Source: Fimenecus sp045578245 (GTDB lineage Bacteria; Bacillota; Clostridia; Oscillospirales; Acutalibacteraceae). From it: a stretch of 38,338 nucleotides of DNA. The translations under genes were made by a program, and so were the position numbers. The notes under the pieces are model-generated. The model was not told where the DNA came from and did not search any database. It worked only from the letters and a program-made list of their open reading frames with translations. The stretch spans positions 1 to 38,338 of the forward strand of contig JAZNJX010000044.1 in the NCBI GenBank assembly GCA_045578245.1, in the 5' to 3' direction. Below, one piece after another: positions 23,294 through 31,318 of this stretch (position 1 is its first letter; each line of letters starts with the position of its first letter).

Positions 23294-24502
23294 ATGGGAC
23301 TTATAGTTCAGAAATTCGGTGGTTCAAGTGTTCGTGACGCCGAAAGAGTTATGAATGTTGCCCAGATTGTTACTGATACTTATCGTGCAGGTAATGATGT
23401 TGTGGTTGTAGTATCAGCACAGGGTGACACAACTGATGATTTAATCGAAAAGGCTTATGAAATCAATCAGAAGCCATCAAAAAGAGAAATGGATATGCTT
23501 ATGGCATCAGGTGAGCAGATTTCAATATCACTCCTTGCTATGGCTTGCGAAAAATTAGGTTGTCCTGCAGTTTCTCTTCTTGGCTGGCAGGCGGGATTTA
23601 ACACAAGTTCTGCTTACGGTTCAGCAAGAATAAAAAATGTTAAAACAGACAGACTCCGTTCTGAAATTGACCGTCACAACATTGTTATTGTGGCTGGTTT
23701 CCAGGGAATTAACAAATATGATGACCTTACAACTCTTGGTCGTGGTGGTTCTGATACAAGTGCCGTTGCTATTGCTGCTGCTCTTCGTGCTGACCGTTGC
23801 CAGATTTTCACAGACGTTGAAGGTGTTTACACAGCTGACCCAAGAAAAGTTGAAAATGCAAAGAAACTTCAGGAAATCACTTATGATGAAATGCTTGAAC
23901 TTGCAACTCTTGGTGCACAGGTTTTAAATAACCGTTCTGTTGAAATGGCTAAAAAGTATAATGTTGAATTAGAAGTTCTTTCAAGTCTTAAACGAGTTCC
24001 AGGTACAATTGTTAAGGAGGTTACCAAAATGGAGAAAATGCTCATCAGAGGTGTTACAAAAGATACAGACGTAGCACGTATTTCAGTTACAAAAATTCCA
24101 AACACACCAGGTGTTGCTTTTAAACTTTTCGATGTTCTTGCAAAACACAAGATTAATGTTGATATCATTTTACAGTCAATCGGTCGCGACAGCACAAAAG
24201 ACATTACTTTCACCGTTTCAAAGAGCAATGCAGAAGAAACAGTTGAGTGTGTAAAGAATGTGTTTGATATTGAAGATACAGATATTATCTGCGATACATC
24301 AGTTGCAAAAATCTCAATCGTTGGTGCAGGTATGGAATCTCACCCTGGTACTGCGTCAAAAATGTTTGAAGCTCTTTATGAAAGAGACATCAATATTGAT
24401 ATGATTGCAACAAGCGAAATCAAAATTTCAGTTCTTATCAACCTTGAGGATGCTGACCGTGCAGTCAGCGCTATTCACAAGGCCTTTTTCCCTGCAGAAT
24501 AA
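23294..24502 (+). CDS. lysC: Aspartate kinase, alpha subunit
   Basis: A 402-residue aspartokinase that phosphorylates aspartate, the first step towards lysine, threonine, methionine and diaminopimelate. KFGGSS at residues 7-12 and GRGGSDTSAVA near 150 are the kinase motifs. Two ACT domains follow from about residue 250 and bind the feedback inhibitor. Length and architecture match the Bacillus aspartokinase II type, which is made as two in-frame proteins from one gene; the internal start is listed separately. It lies 28 bases after hom with AGGAGG in front and ends at a terminator before guaB. Confidence 0.95.
   Translation: MGLIVQKFGGSSVRDAERVMNVAQIVTDTYRAGNDVVVVVSAQGDTTDDLIEKAYEINQKPSKREMDMLMASGEQISISLLAMACEKLGCPAVSLLGWQAGFNTSSAYGSARIKNVKTDRLRSEIDRHNIVIVAGFQGINKYDDLTTLGRGGSDTSAVAIAAALRADRCQIFTDVEGVYTADPRKVENAKKLQEITYDEMLELATLGAQVLNNRSVEMAKKYNVELEVLSSLKRVPGTIVKEVTKMEKMLIRGVTKDTDVARISVTKIPNTPGVAFKLFDVLAKHKINVDIILQSIGRDSTKDITFTVSKSNAEETVECVKNVFDIEDTDIICDTSVAKISIVGAGMESHPGTASKMFEALYERDINIDMIATSEIKISVLINLEDADRAVSAIHKAFFPAE
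24029..24502 (+). CDS. Aspartate kinase beta subunit from an internal in-frame start
   Basis: Within lysC, AAGGAGG at 24014-24020 lies eight bases before an in-frame ATG at 24029 (codon 246). This would give a 157-residue protein made only of the two ACT regulatory domains. Bacillus subtilis aspartokinase II is known to make its beta subunit from an internal start at essentially this position. The match of the ribosome-binding site to consensus is better than for most genes in this window. It should form an alpha2beta2 enzyme with the full-length product. Confidence 0.75.
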   Translation: MEKMLIRGVTKDTDVARISVTKIPNTPGVAFKLFDVLAKHKINVDIILQSIGRDSTKDITFTVSKSNAEETVECVKNVFDIEDTDIICDTSVAKISIVGAGMESHPGTASKMFEALYERDINIDMIATSEIKISVLINLEDADRAVSAIHKAFFPAE

Positions 24503-24514
24503 CTATGCCTATAC

Positions 24515-24546
24515 GAGAGAAACTTGAAAGAGTTTCTCTCTGTTTT
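24515..24546 (+). terminator. Terminator after lysC
   Basis: GAGAGAAAC (24515-24523) pairs with GTTTCTCTC (24532-24540), followed by TGTTTTAT. It separates hom-lysC from guaB. Confidence 0.75.
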
Positions 24547-24579
24547 ATAAAGAATTTTAATGTGAAGGAGATATAAATT

Positions 24580-26040
24580 ATGACAGACAAGTTTGTAAAA
24601 GAAGGACTTACCTTTGATGACGTGCTTCTCATTCCTGCAGAAAGTGACGTTCTTCCAAGTGATGTTGACATTTCAACTCAGCTTACAAAAACAATTAAAT
24701 TGAACACACCTGTACTCACAGCAGCTATGGATACTGTTACTGAAAGCAATATGGCGATTGCCATTGCTCGTGAAGGCGGTATTGGTATTATTCACAAGAA
24801 TATGTCTATTGATGCTCAGAAAGCACAGGTTGACAAGGTTAAGAGAAGTGAAAACGGTGTTATCAACAATCCTTTCTTCCTTTCTCCTGAAAACACAGTT
24901 CAGGAAGCTGACAATCTTATGCATCGTTATAAGATTTCAGGTGTTCCTGTTTGTGACGAAAATGGCAAACTTGTTGGTATCCTCACAAACCGTGATATGA
25001 GATTTATTGCTGATTACAGCGGCAAAATCAAGGATTATATGACAAGCGAAGGTCTTGTTACTGCTCCTGTTGGTACAAACCACGACGAAGCAAAGAAAAT
25101 CCTCATGAAACATAAGATTGAGAAGCTTCCTTTGGTTGATGAAGCAGGTTTCCTTAAAGGTCTTATTACAATCAAAGACATTGAAAAAGCTGTTAAATAT
25201 CCAAACTCAGCAAGAGATACAATGGGCAGACTTCTTTGTGGTGCTGCTGTTGGTGCTACAGCTGACGTGCTTGACCGTGTTGCTGCTCTCGTTGAAGCAG
25301 GTGTTGATATTATTACACTTGACTCTGCACACGGACACAGCCAGAATATCATTAAGTCAGTTGCAAAGGTTAAGGCTGCATATCCAAACCTTCCTCTTAT
25401 AGCAGGTAATATTGCTACTGCAGAAGCTACAAAGGCTCTTATTGATGCAGGTGCAGATTGCGTTAAGGTTGGTATCGGACCTGGTTCTATCTGTACAACT
25501 CGTGTTGTTGCTGGTATTGGTGTTCCACAGATTACTGCAGTTTATGATTCAGCAAACGAAGCTGCAAAACACGGTATTACAGTAATTGCTGACGGTGGTA
25601 TCAAGTATTCAGGTGAAATTGTTAAGGCTATTGCTGCAGGTGCTTCTGCTATCATGGTTGGTTCACTTGTTGCAGGTTGTGAAGAGTCACCAGGTGAAAG
25701 CGAAATCTATCAGGGACGTCAGTTCAAGGTTTATCGTGGTATGGGTAGTATTGCTGCTATGAATAACGGTTCAAAAGACAGATACTTCCAGGCTAATAAC
25801 AAGAAGCTTGTTCCAGAAGGCGTTGAAGGCCGTGTTCCTTACAAGGGACTTCTTTCAGATACAATTTATCAGCTTATGGGTGGTCTTAAGGCTGGTATGG
25901 GTTACTGTGGTTGTGCAACAATCGAAGAACTTAAGACAAAGACTAAGTTCATCAGAATCACAAACGCAGGTCTTAAAGAAAGCCATCCTCATGATGTTTA
26001 CATTACAAAAGAAGCTCCAAACTATTCAGGAAATATATAA
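24580..26040 (+). CDS. guaB: Inosine-5'-monophosphate dehydrogenase
   Basis: A 486-residue NAD-dependent enzyme oxidising IMP to XMP, the first step to GMP. The start KEGLTFDDVLLIPAES is characteristic. Two CBS domains are inserted at about residues 95-205 and usually sense purine nucleotides. The catalytic loop GPGSICTTR contains the nucleophile Cys305, and the flap region GSKDRYFQ follows near residue 395. It has GAAGGAG in front of its ATG and lies after the lysC terminator. glyA follows 18 bases after the stop, so the two are probably co-transcribed, linking purine and one-carbon metabolism. Confidence 0.97.
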   Translation: MTDKFVKEGLTFDDVLLIPAESDVLPSDVDISTQLTKTIKLNTPVLTAAMDTVTESNMAIAIAREGGIGIIHKNMSIDAQKAQVDKVKRSENGVINNPFFLSPENTVQEADNLMHRYKISGVPVCDENGKLVGILTNRDMRFIADYSGKIKDYMTSEGLVTAPVGTNHDEAKKILMKHKIEKLPLVDEAGFLKGLITIKDIEKAVKYPNSARDTMGRLLCGAAVGATADVLDRVAALVEAGVDIITLDSAHGHSQNIIKSVAKVKAAYPNLPLIAGNIATAEATKALIDAGADCVKVGIGPGSICTTRVVAGIGVPQITAVYDSANEAAKHGITVIADGGIKYSGEIVKAIAAGASAIMVGSLVAGCEESPGESEIYQGRQFKVYRGMGSIAAMNNGSKDRYFQANNKKLVPEGVEGRVPYKGLLSDTIYQLMGGLKAGMGYCGCATIEELKTKTKFIRITNAGLKESHPHDVYITKEAPNYSGNI

Positions 26041-26058
26041 TTTAAGGAATTTGAAATT

Positions 26059-27312
26059 ATGTTTGAAAACTTAATTGACTCTATTGGATTTATAAACAAT
26101 ACTGACCCTGAAGTTGCTGCAGCAATGGGTCTTGAACTTAAAAGACAGAGAGAGAATCTCGAACTGATTGCAAGCGAAAATATTGTTTCTCCTGCTGTTA
26201 TGGCAGCAATGGGCAGTGTGCTTACCAATAAATATGCTGAAGGTTACCCAGGAAAGAGATACTACGGTGGATGTCAGCACGTTGACATTGTAGAAGACAT
26301 TGCTCGTGACAGACTCAAGAAACTTTTTGGTGCAGCATATGCAAATGTTCAGCCTCATTCAGGTGCACAGGCAAACATGGCAGTTTATTTTGCTCTTATA
26401 GAGCCCGGTGATACAGTTATGGGTATGAACCTTGCAGAGGGTGGTCACTTAACTCACGGTTCACCTGTTAATATGTCAGGTAAATACTATAACTTCGTGC
26501 CTTATGGTGTTGACGAAAATGGTTTCCTTGATTACGATGCTTTTGAAAAGAAAGCAAAGGAATGTCAGCCAAAGCTTATTGTAGCAGGTGCATCTGCATA
26601 TCCAAGAACAATCGACTTTGAAAGAATGGCAAACATTGCTCATAGCGTTGGTGCTTACTTTATGGTTGATATGGCTCATATTGCAGGTCTTGTTGCAGCA
26701 GGTCTTCACCCATCTCCGGTACCTTATGCTGATGTTGTTACATCAACAACACATAAAACTCTTCGAGGTCCTCGTGGTGGTATCATTCTTTGCAAGGACG
26801 AGGATTTTGGTATGCAGTTCAATAAGGCAATTTTCCCAGGTACTCAGGGTGGTCCTTTAATGCATATTATTGCAGGTAAAGCAGTTTGCTTTGGCGAAGC
26901 ATTAAAAGATGATTTCAAAGCATATCAGCAGAGAGTTATCGACAACGCAAAAGCTCTTGCAGAAGGTCTTACAAAGAGAGGCATTAATCTCGTATCAGGT
27001 GGTACAGATAATCACCTTATGCTTGTTGACCTTCGTTCAGTTGGTATTACCGGTAAAGAGCTTGAGCACAGACTTGACGAAGTTCATATTACTGCTAATA
27101 AAAACGCTATCCCAAATGACCCTGAGAAGCCATTTGTAACAAGTGGTTTGAGAATTGGTACTCCTGCTGTTACAACAAGAGGTCTCCAGGTAGAAGATAT
27201 GGATAAGATTGCAGAGTTTATTTATCTTGCAGCAACTGATTTTGAAAACCAGAAGGATTATATCACAAATGGTGTTGCAGAGCTTTGCAAAAAATATCCT
27301 TTATATGAATAA
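26059..27312 (+). CDS. glyA: Serine hydroxymethyltransferase
   Basis: A 417-residue PLP enzyme interconverting serine and glycine with tetrahydrofolate, the main source of one-carbon units. The N-terminal signature ELIASENIVSPAV and the KYAEGYPGKRYYGGC block are diagnostic. The PLP-binding lysine is Lys233 in TTTHKTLRGPRGG. Full length for the family. It follows guaB closely with AAGGAA upstream. A stable hairpin lies between it and dapF, which may limit readthrough. Confidence 0.97.
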   Translation: MFENLIDSIGFINNTDPEVAAAMGLELKRQRENLELIASENIVSPAVMAAMGSVLTNKYAEGYPGKRYYGGCQHVDIVEDIARDRLKKLFGAAYANVQPHSGAQANMAVYFALIEPGDTVMGMNLAEGGHLTHGSPVNMSGKYYNFVPYGVDENGFLDYDAFEKKAKECQPKLIVAGASAYPRTIDFERMANIAHSVGAYFMVDMAHIAGLVAAGLHPSPVPYADVVTSTTHKTLRGPRGGIILCKDEDFGMQFNKAIFPGTQGGPLMHIIAGKAVCFGEALKDDFKAYQQRVIDNAKALAEGLTKRGINLVSGGTDNHLMLVDLRSVGITGKELEHRLDEVHITANKNAIPNDPEKPFVTSGLRIGTPAVTTRGLQVEDMDKIAEFIYLAATDFENQKDYITNGVAELCKKYPLYE

Positions 27313-27327
27313 TTCATAAAACAACAA

Positions 27328-27361
27328 CCCCACTGCATAAACTGTAAAAAATGCAGTGGGG
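27328..27361 (+). promoter_or_regulatory. Hairpin covering the dapF ribosome-binding site
   Basis: CCCCACTGCAT (27328-27338) is perfectly complementary to ATGCAGTGGGG (27351-27361) around a 12-base A-rich loop. The 3' arm contains the only ribosome-binding-like sequence (GTGGGGGA) for dapF, whose ATG is at 27369. There is no T run. It could block translation initiation or act as a weak transcript barrier after glyA. Confidence 0.6.
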
Positions 27362-27368
27362 GATTACT

Positions 27369-28202
27369 ATGAAATTCACAAAAATGCACGGCGCAGGAAA
27401 TGACTATATTTATATTGATTGCTTTGATGAATATGTCGAGAATCCTGAAGAAATGTCGAAACAATTAAGTAACAGACATTTTGGCATTGGTGCAGATGGA
27501 ATTGTTTTAATAAAACCGTCGGTTGTTGCCGATTGCTCAATGAATATTTATAATGCAGACGGTAGTCAGGCAGAAATGTGCGGAAATGCAGTCCGATGTG
27601 TTGCAAAGTACATATATGACAACAAGAAAAAACGAGACAGAATAAAAATCGACACTTTAAGTGGAATAAAAGTGGTTGAGATACACTCAAAAGACGGAAA
27701 AGCCATTGGTGGCACAGTTAATATGGGAAAACCAATTCTTAACGGACGTCATATTCCTACGCGATACGGAATGAGTGTTGTAAAAGACCAGATTCTTGAC
27801 ATTGACGACAATGATTACAAAATTACCTGTCTTAGTATGGGGAATCCTCATTGCGTAGTGTTTTGTGATGATATAGATAGATTAGATTTGAATAAAATCG
27901 GACCTCTTTTTGAGCATCACGAGATGTTTCCTGAGAGGATTAACACAGAATTTGTGGAGATTGTAGATGAAAATCATCTTAAAATGCGCGTATGGGAAAG
28001 AGGTAGTGGAGAAACTCTTGCTTGCGGCACAGGTGCTTGTGCTGTGGCAGTAGCATCCGTTATTAACGGCATTTGTCGCAAAGAAGAAAAAATAAAAATT
28101 CAAGCTCGTGGTGGTGTTTTATCAGTTAAATGGCACGAGGATGATAATGTGTATTTAACAGGTGAAGCTGTTGAAGTTTTCACGGGAGAAATAAAGATGT
28201 AA
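27369..28202 (+). CDS. dapF: Diaminopimelate epimerase
   Basis: A 277-residue cofactor-independent epimerase converting LL-diaminopimelate to the meso form, used for lysine and peptidoglycan. The start MKFTKMHGAGNDYIYID is the family pattern. The two catalytic cysteines are Cys71 (QAEMCGNAVRC) and Cys219 (ACGTGACA). The open frame extends six codons upstream to 27351, but family comparison favours ATG 27369. Its ribosome-binding site is within a strong hairpin. dapL begins 23 bases after the stop, and DapL makes the substrate for DapF, so this is a functional pair. Confidence 0.96.
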   Translation: MKFTKMHGAGNDYIYIDCFDEYVENPEEMSKQLSNRHFGIGADGIVLIKPSVVADCSMNIYNADGSQAEMCGNAVRCVAKYIYDNKKKRDRIKIDTLSGIKVVEIHSKDGKAIGGTVNMGKPILNGRHIPTRYGMSVVKDQILDIDDNDYKITCLSMGNPHCVVFCDDIDRLDLNKIGPLFEHHEMFPERINTEFVEIVDENHLKMRVWERGSGETLACGTGACAVAVASVINGICRKEEKIKIQARGGVLSVKWHEDDNVYLTGEAVEVFTGEIKM

Positions 28203-28225
28203 AAAATATTGTCGGAGGGACAATT

Positions 28226-29440
28226 ATGAAAATAAATGACAATTTCTTAAAAATCCAGAGTTCTTACCTTTTCTCAAACATTGCAAAAAAGGTAAACGCT
28301 TATGTTGCAGCAAACCCTGACAAGCCTATTATTCGTCTGGGTATCGGTGACGTAACTCGTCCACTCGCAGATGCTTGTATTGAGGCTATGCACAAGGCTG
28401 TTGACGAAATGGCAAATGAAAAAACATTTATGGGTTATCCACCTGAATATGGTCACAAATGGCTTTTAGATGCTATTAACGAGAATGACTACAAAGCACG
28501 TGGAGTAGAACTTGATAACAGTGAAATCTTTGTTTCTGACGGTGCAAAAAGTGACTGCGGCAACATTGGTGACATTTTCTCAACGGATAATAAAGTTGCA
28601 GTTTGCGACCCTGTTTATCCTGTTTATGTTGACACAAATGTTATGAGTGGTCGTTCAGGTGATAAAACAGCAGAAGGCTGGAGCAATATCTACTATATGC
28701 CTTGTAATGCTGAAAACAACTTCTTACCTGAACTTCCAAGGGAAAAAGTTGATATTATCTATCTTTGCTTCCCAAACAACCCAACAGGTATGGCAGCAAC
28801 AAAGGATGAGCTCAAAAAGTGGGTTGATTATGCAAATGAAAATGGTGCAGTAATCCTTTTTGACTCGGCTTATGAGGCGTTTATCACAGAAGATAATGTT
28901 CCACATTCAATTTATGAAATCGAAGGAGCAAAATCTTGCGCTATTGAATTCAGAAGCTTCTCAAAGACAGCTGGTTTTACTGGTGTTCGTTGTGGTTACA
29001 CAGTTGTTCCACACGATATTAAGGTTGACGGAGTTGAGCTTAACGCACTCTGGGCAAGACGTCAGGCTACAAAATTCAACGGTGTTTCATATATCACACA
29101 AAGAGCAGCAGAGGCTGTTTACAGTGAAGAAGGTAAAAAGCAGGTTCGTGAAATTATTGCATATTATCAGAACAATGCAAAAATCATATACAACGGACTT
29201 AAAGAATGTGGCTTCACAGTGTATGGTGCAGTTAACTCACCTTATGTATGGCTCAAAACTCCTGACGGAATGAGCAGCTGGGAATTTTTCGACACACTTC
29301 TTGAAAATATTCAGGTTGTTGGTACTCCAGGTGAGGGCTTCGGTCCAAGTGGTGAGGGTTATTTCCGACTCACAGCATTTGGCTCAACAGAAAATACAAT
29401 TAAAGCAGTAGAAAGAATCAAAAACTACTTCTGTAAATAA
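28226..29440 (+). CDS. dapL: LL-diaminopimelate aminotransferase
   Basis: A 404-residue class I/II PLP aminotransferase that makes LL-diaminopimelate directly from tetrahydrodipicolinate, bypassing acylated intermediates. The start KINDNFLKIQSSYLFS and the segment RLGIGDVTRPL are typical. The PLP lysine is Lys247 in SFSKTAGFTGVRCGY. This aminotransferase route is found in plants, chlamydiae and many anaerobic Firmicutes. The ribosome-binding site GGAGG sits exactly in the loop of a six-bp hairpin (28208-28224). The gene ends at a terminator shared with the convergent dehydrogenase gene. Confidence 0.96.
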   Translation: MKINDNFLKIQSSYLFSNIAKKVNAYVAANPDKPIIRLGIGDVTRPLADACIEAMHKAVDEMANEKTFMGYPPEYGHKWLLDAINENDYKARGVELDNSEIFVSDGAKSDCGNIGDIFSTDNKVAVCDPVYPVYVDTNVMSGRSGDKTAEGWSNIYYMPCNAENNFLPELPREKVDIIYLCFPNNPTGMAATKDELKKWVDYANENGAVILFDSAYEAFITEDNVPHSIYEIEGAKSCAIEFRSFSKTAGFTGVRCGYTVVPHDIKVDGVELNALWARRQATKFNGVSYITQRAAEAVYSEEGKKQVREIIAYYQNNAKIIYNGLKECGFTVYGAVNSPYVWLKTPDGMSSWEFFDTLLENIQVVGTPGEGFGPSGEGYFRLTAFGSTENTIKAVERIKNYFCK

Positions 29441-29447
29441 GAAAAAT

Positions 29448-29468
29448 AAGACCTGCTAAGCAGGTCTT
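29448..29468. terminator. Bidirectional terminator between dapL and the dehydrogenase
   Basis: AAGACCTGC (29448-29456) pairs perfectly with GCAGGTCTT (29460-29468) around TAA. On the plus strand TTCTTTTGCTTTT follows, and on the minus strand ATTTTTC follows, so it can end both convergent genes. Confidence 0.9.
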
Positions 29469-29479
29469 TTCTTTTGCTT

Positions 29480-30439
29480 TTATTTGTTTACAACATTTTG
29501 TGGTGTGCCGTTTAAGTAAGCGAAGATGTTTTCTTTTAAAATGTTCATAAGCCTTTCCCTTGTTTCAAATCCTGCCCATGCGATATGAGGGGTAATGAAG
29601 CAATTTTTTGCAGAAAGTAATGGGTTGTCGGCCTTTGGAGGCTCGACGGTTAAAACATCTAGTCCTGCCCCACGGAGTTTACCATTATTTAAAGCTTCAG
29701 CTAAATCTTTATCATTAATAACGGGTCCACGACTTGTGTTTATTATAATAGCACCATCTTTGCACTTATCAATGAAATCTTTGTTAACAAGTCCGGTTGT
29801 TTTTTCTGTCAACGGACAGTGGAATGAGATAATATCACTTGTTTTTGCAAGAGTTTCCATATCAACCCATTTGAAGTTTTTACGGTGACTTTGGTCGGTT
29901 TCGTGACCTGAAACGGCAACAATATTCATTTTAAATGCTTCTGCAATATCTGCAACTGCCTGACCAATCTGACCAAAACCTACAATTCCAAGAGTTTTAC
30001 CACACAATTCTGTCAAAGGAGTTTTCCAATAGCAGAAATCAGGACAAGTAGTCCAGTCACCATTTTTAACGCTTTCGCTATGAAGACCAACAGCATTTGT
30101 AATTTCAAGAATAAGAGAAAAAGTCAATTGAGCAACAGCGTTAGTTGAGTAAGCAGGAATGTTTGAAACAGGGACACCAATTTCTTTTGCATATTCCCAG
30201 TCAACAATGTTATATCCCGTTGAGAGAAGGGCAATATATTTAAGATTATTAAGCTTGGAAAGAGTTTCTTTTGTAAGTGGAGTTTTGTTGGTGAGAATAA
30301 TATCAGCACCCTCACATCTTTCAAGTATTTTCTCTTGTGGAGTACGGTAATGAATTTCACAATCTCCTAATTTTTCAAGCCATTCCCAAGATAAATCACC
30401 CGGGTTTAATGCATATGAATCAAGCACTACGATTTTCAA
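29480..30439 (-). CDS. D-2-hydroxyacid dehydrogenase (glycerate dehydrogenase type)
   Basis: A 319-residue NAD(P)-dependent D-isomer-specific 2-hydroxyacid dehydrogenase. The Rossmann motif GIVGFGQIG lies near the middle, and the catalytic set is visible in NTSRGP (Arg), the Glu of DVLTVEPP and the His of ITPHIAW. Members reduce hydroxypyruvate, glyoxylate or other 2-keto acids; the substrate cannot be told from sequence. The frame is open to an ATG at 30475, but a promoter with its -10 box at 30484-30479 puts transcription start near 30472, so I choose TTG 30439, giving the typical start MKIVVLDSYALNPGD, with AAAAGG upstream. The gene stands alone, divergent from the VTT-family gene. Confidence 0.87.
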   Translation of the reverse strand: MKIVVLDSYALNPGDLSWEWLEKLGDCEIHYRTPQEKILERCEGADIILTNKTPLTKETLSKLNNLKYIALLSTGYNIVDWEYAKEIGVPVSNIPAYSTNAVAQLTFSLILEITNAVGLHSESVKNGDWTTCPDFCYWKTPLTELCGKTLGIVGFGQIGQAVADIAEAFKMNIVAVSGHETDQSHRKNFKWVDMETLAKTSDIISFHCPLTEKTTGLVNKDFIDKCKDGAIIINTSRGPVINDKDLAEALNNGKLRGAGLDVLTVEPPKADNPLLSAKNCFITPHIAWAGFETRERLMNILKENIFAYLNGTPQNVVNK

Positions 30440-30478
30440 AAAATCACAACCTTTTATGTAGGATTTATAACACATAAT

Positions 30479-30508
30479 ATTCTACCATATTTTAATATAA
30501 TATAACAA
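30479..30508 (-). promoter_or_regulatory. Promoter of the D-2-hydroxyacid dehydrogenase
   Basis: On the minus strand TTGTTA (30508-30503) and TAGAAT (30484-30479) are 18 bases apart. The expected transcript start lies downstream of the ATG at 30475, supporting the TTG start at 30439. Confidence 0.6.
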
Positions 30509-30516
30509 TAAAAACA

Positions 30517-30545
30517 TTGACCTTTTTTAATAAATATTATAAAAT
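30517..30545 (+). promoter_or_regulatory. Promoter of the VTT protein-galK-peptidase operon
   Basis: TTGACC (30517-30522) and TAAAAT (30540-30545) are 17 bases apart, 35 bases before the start codon. The surroundings are AT-rich, so the -10 assignment is moderate. Confidence 0.6.
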
Positions 30546-30580
30546 TAATATGTATGTAAATTTCTTATATGGTGAACTTA

Positions 30581-31318
30581 ATGGAAAAGAAAAACCTGAA
30601 CAGAAAAAGGGTGTTATATGCCACGTCAATCGGACTTTTTGTTGCAGCCATAGTAATTGCGGTTATTACTGTTATTATGAGCACAAAGGTTGCCGAAGGT
30701 GGTTGGGCAGAATTTTTACACGCTTTGGATAAACTACAAACCTCTATTCAGGCACTGGAGAACAGATGGCTGATTGCTCTTGCTTTGATGGGAGTATATA
30801 TATTAAGAGGATTCTTGCCGATACCATTCCCGTTTCTTCTCATTATGACCGGTGTTATGTTTCGTCCTGTTAATGCTATTTTAATCAATACGGCAGGAAC
30901 AACCATAGTTTTTGTAATAAACTATTTCTGGGGAAAATTCACTGGTGGTGGAGTGGCAATCAAAAAACTTGAAAAATATGACAATGTAAGAGAAATGATG
31001 TCTCATCACGGAAAGACTAAATTAGGTGTTCTTGTGGCATTGAGACTTGTTCCGTCAGTTCCTATAAATCTTGTCAGCAAAACCTATGGTGGTATGAAAT
31101 ATCCTCTTTATGACTTTTTAGTAGCATCGCTTTTAGGATTTTTCCCGAAAATCTGGACATATTCCGTAATGGGTGGAAATATCAGTCAGCCATTTACCTG
31201 GAAGTTTATGGGTCCGATTATTGTGTTGTTAATTTTGTCAGGTGTAGTAACCTTGATTGTGAATATTACCTTGGAGAAAAGAAAAGGAGAAAATAAAAAT
31301 GAAAATTCAAATGCTTAA
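30581..31318 (+). CDS. TVP38/TMEM64 (VTT domain) family membrane protein
   Basis: A 245-residue integral membrane protein. After a basic N-terminus (EKKNLNRKR) come a hydrophobic helix, a periplasm-facing stretch, and the VTT core: PIPFPFLLIMTGVMFRP, the interior YFWGKFTGGG, and ALRLVPSVPINLVS followed by GFFPKIWTYSVMG. VTT proteins are linked to lipid scrambling or small-molecule transport in other organisms, but no function is established for this type. I start it at ATG 30581 with GGTGA in front; an ATG at 30569 would overlap that site. It overlaps galK by 20 bases, so the two are translationally coupled. Confidence 0.8.
   Translation: MEKKNLNRKRVLYATSIGLFVAAIVIAVITVIMSTKVAEGGWAEFLHALDKLQTSIQALENRWLIALALMGVYILRGFLPIPFPFLLIMTGVMFRPVNAILINTAGTTIVFVINYFWGKFTGGGVAIKKLEKYDNVREMMSHHGKTKLGVLVALRLVPSVPINLVSKTYGGMKYPLYDFLVASLLGFFPKIWTYSVMGGNISQPFTWKFMGPIIVLLILSGVVTLIVNITLEKRKGENKNENSNA

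Noticed and set aside
30440..30475. Twelve-residue longer start of the D-2-hydroxyacid dehydrogenase
   Set aside because: The predicted -10 box lies next to that ATG, no ribosome-binding site precedes it, and family members begin at the KIVVLD strand.
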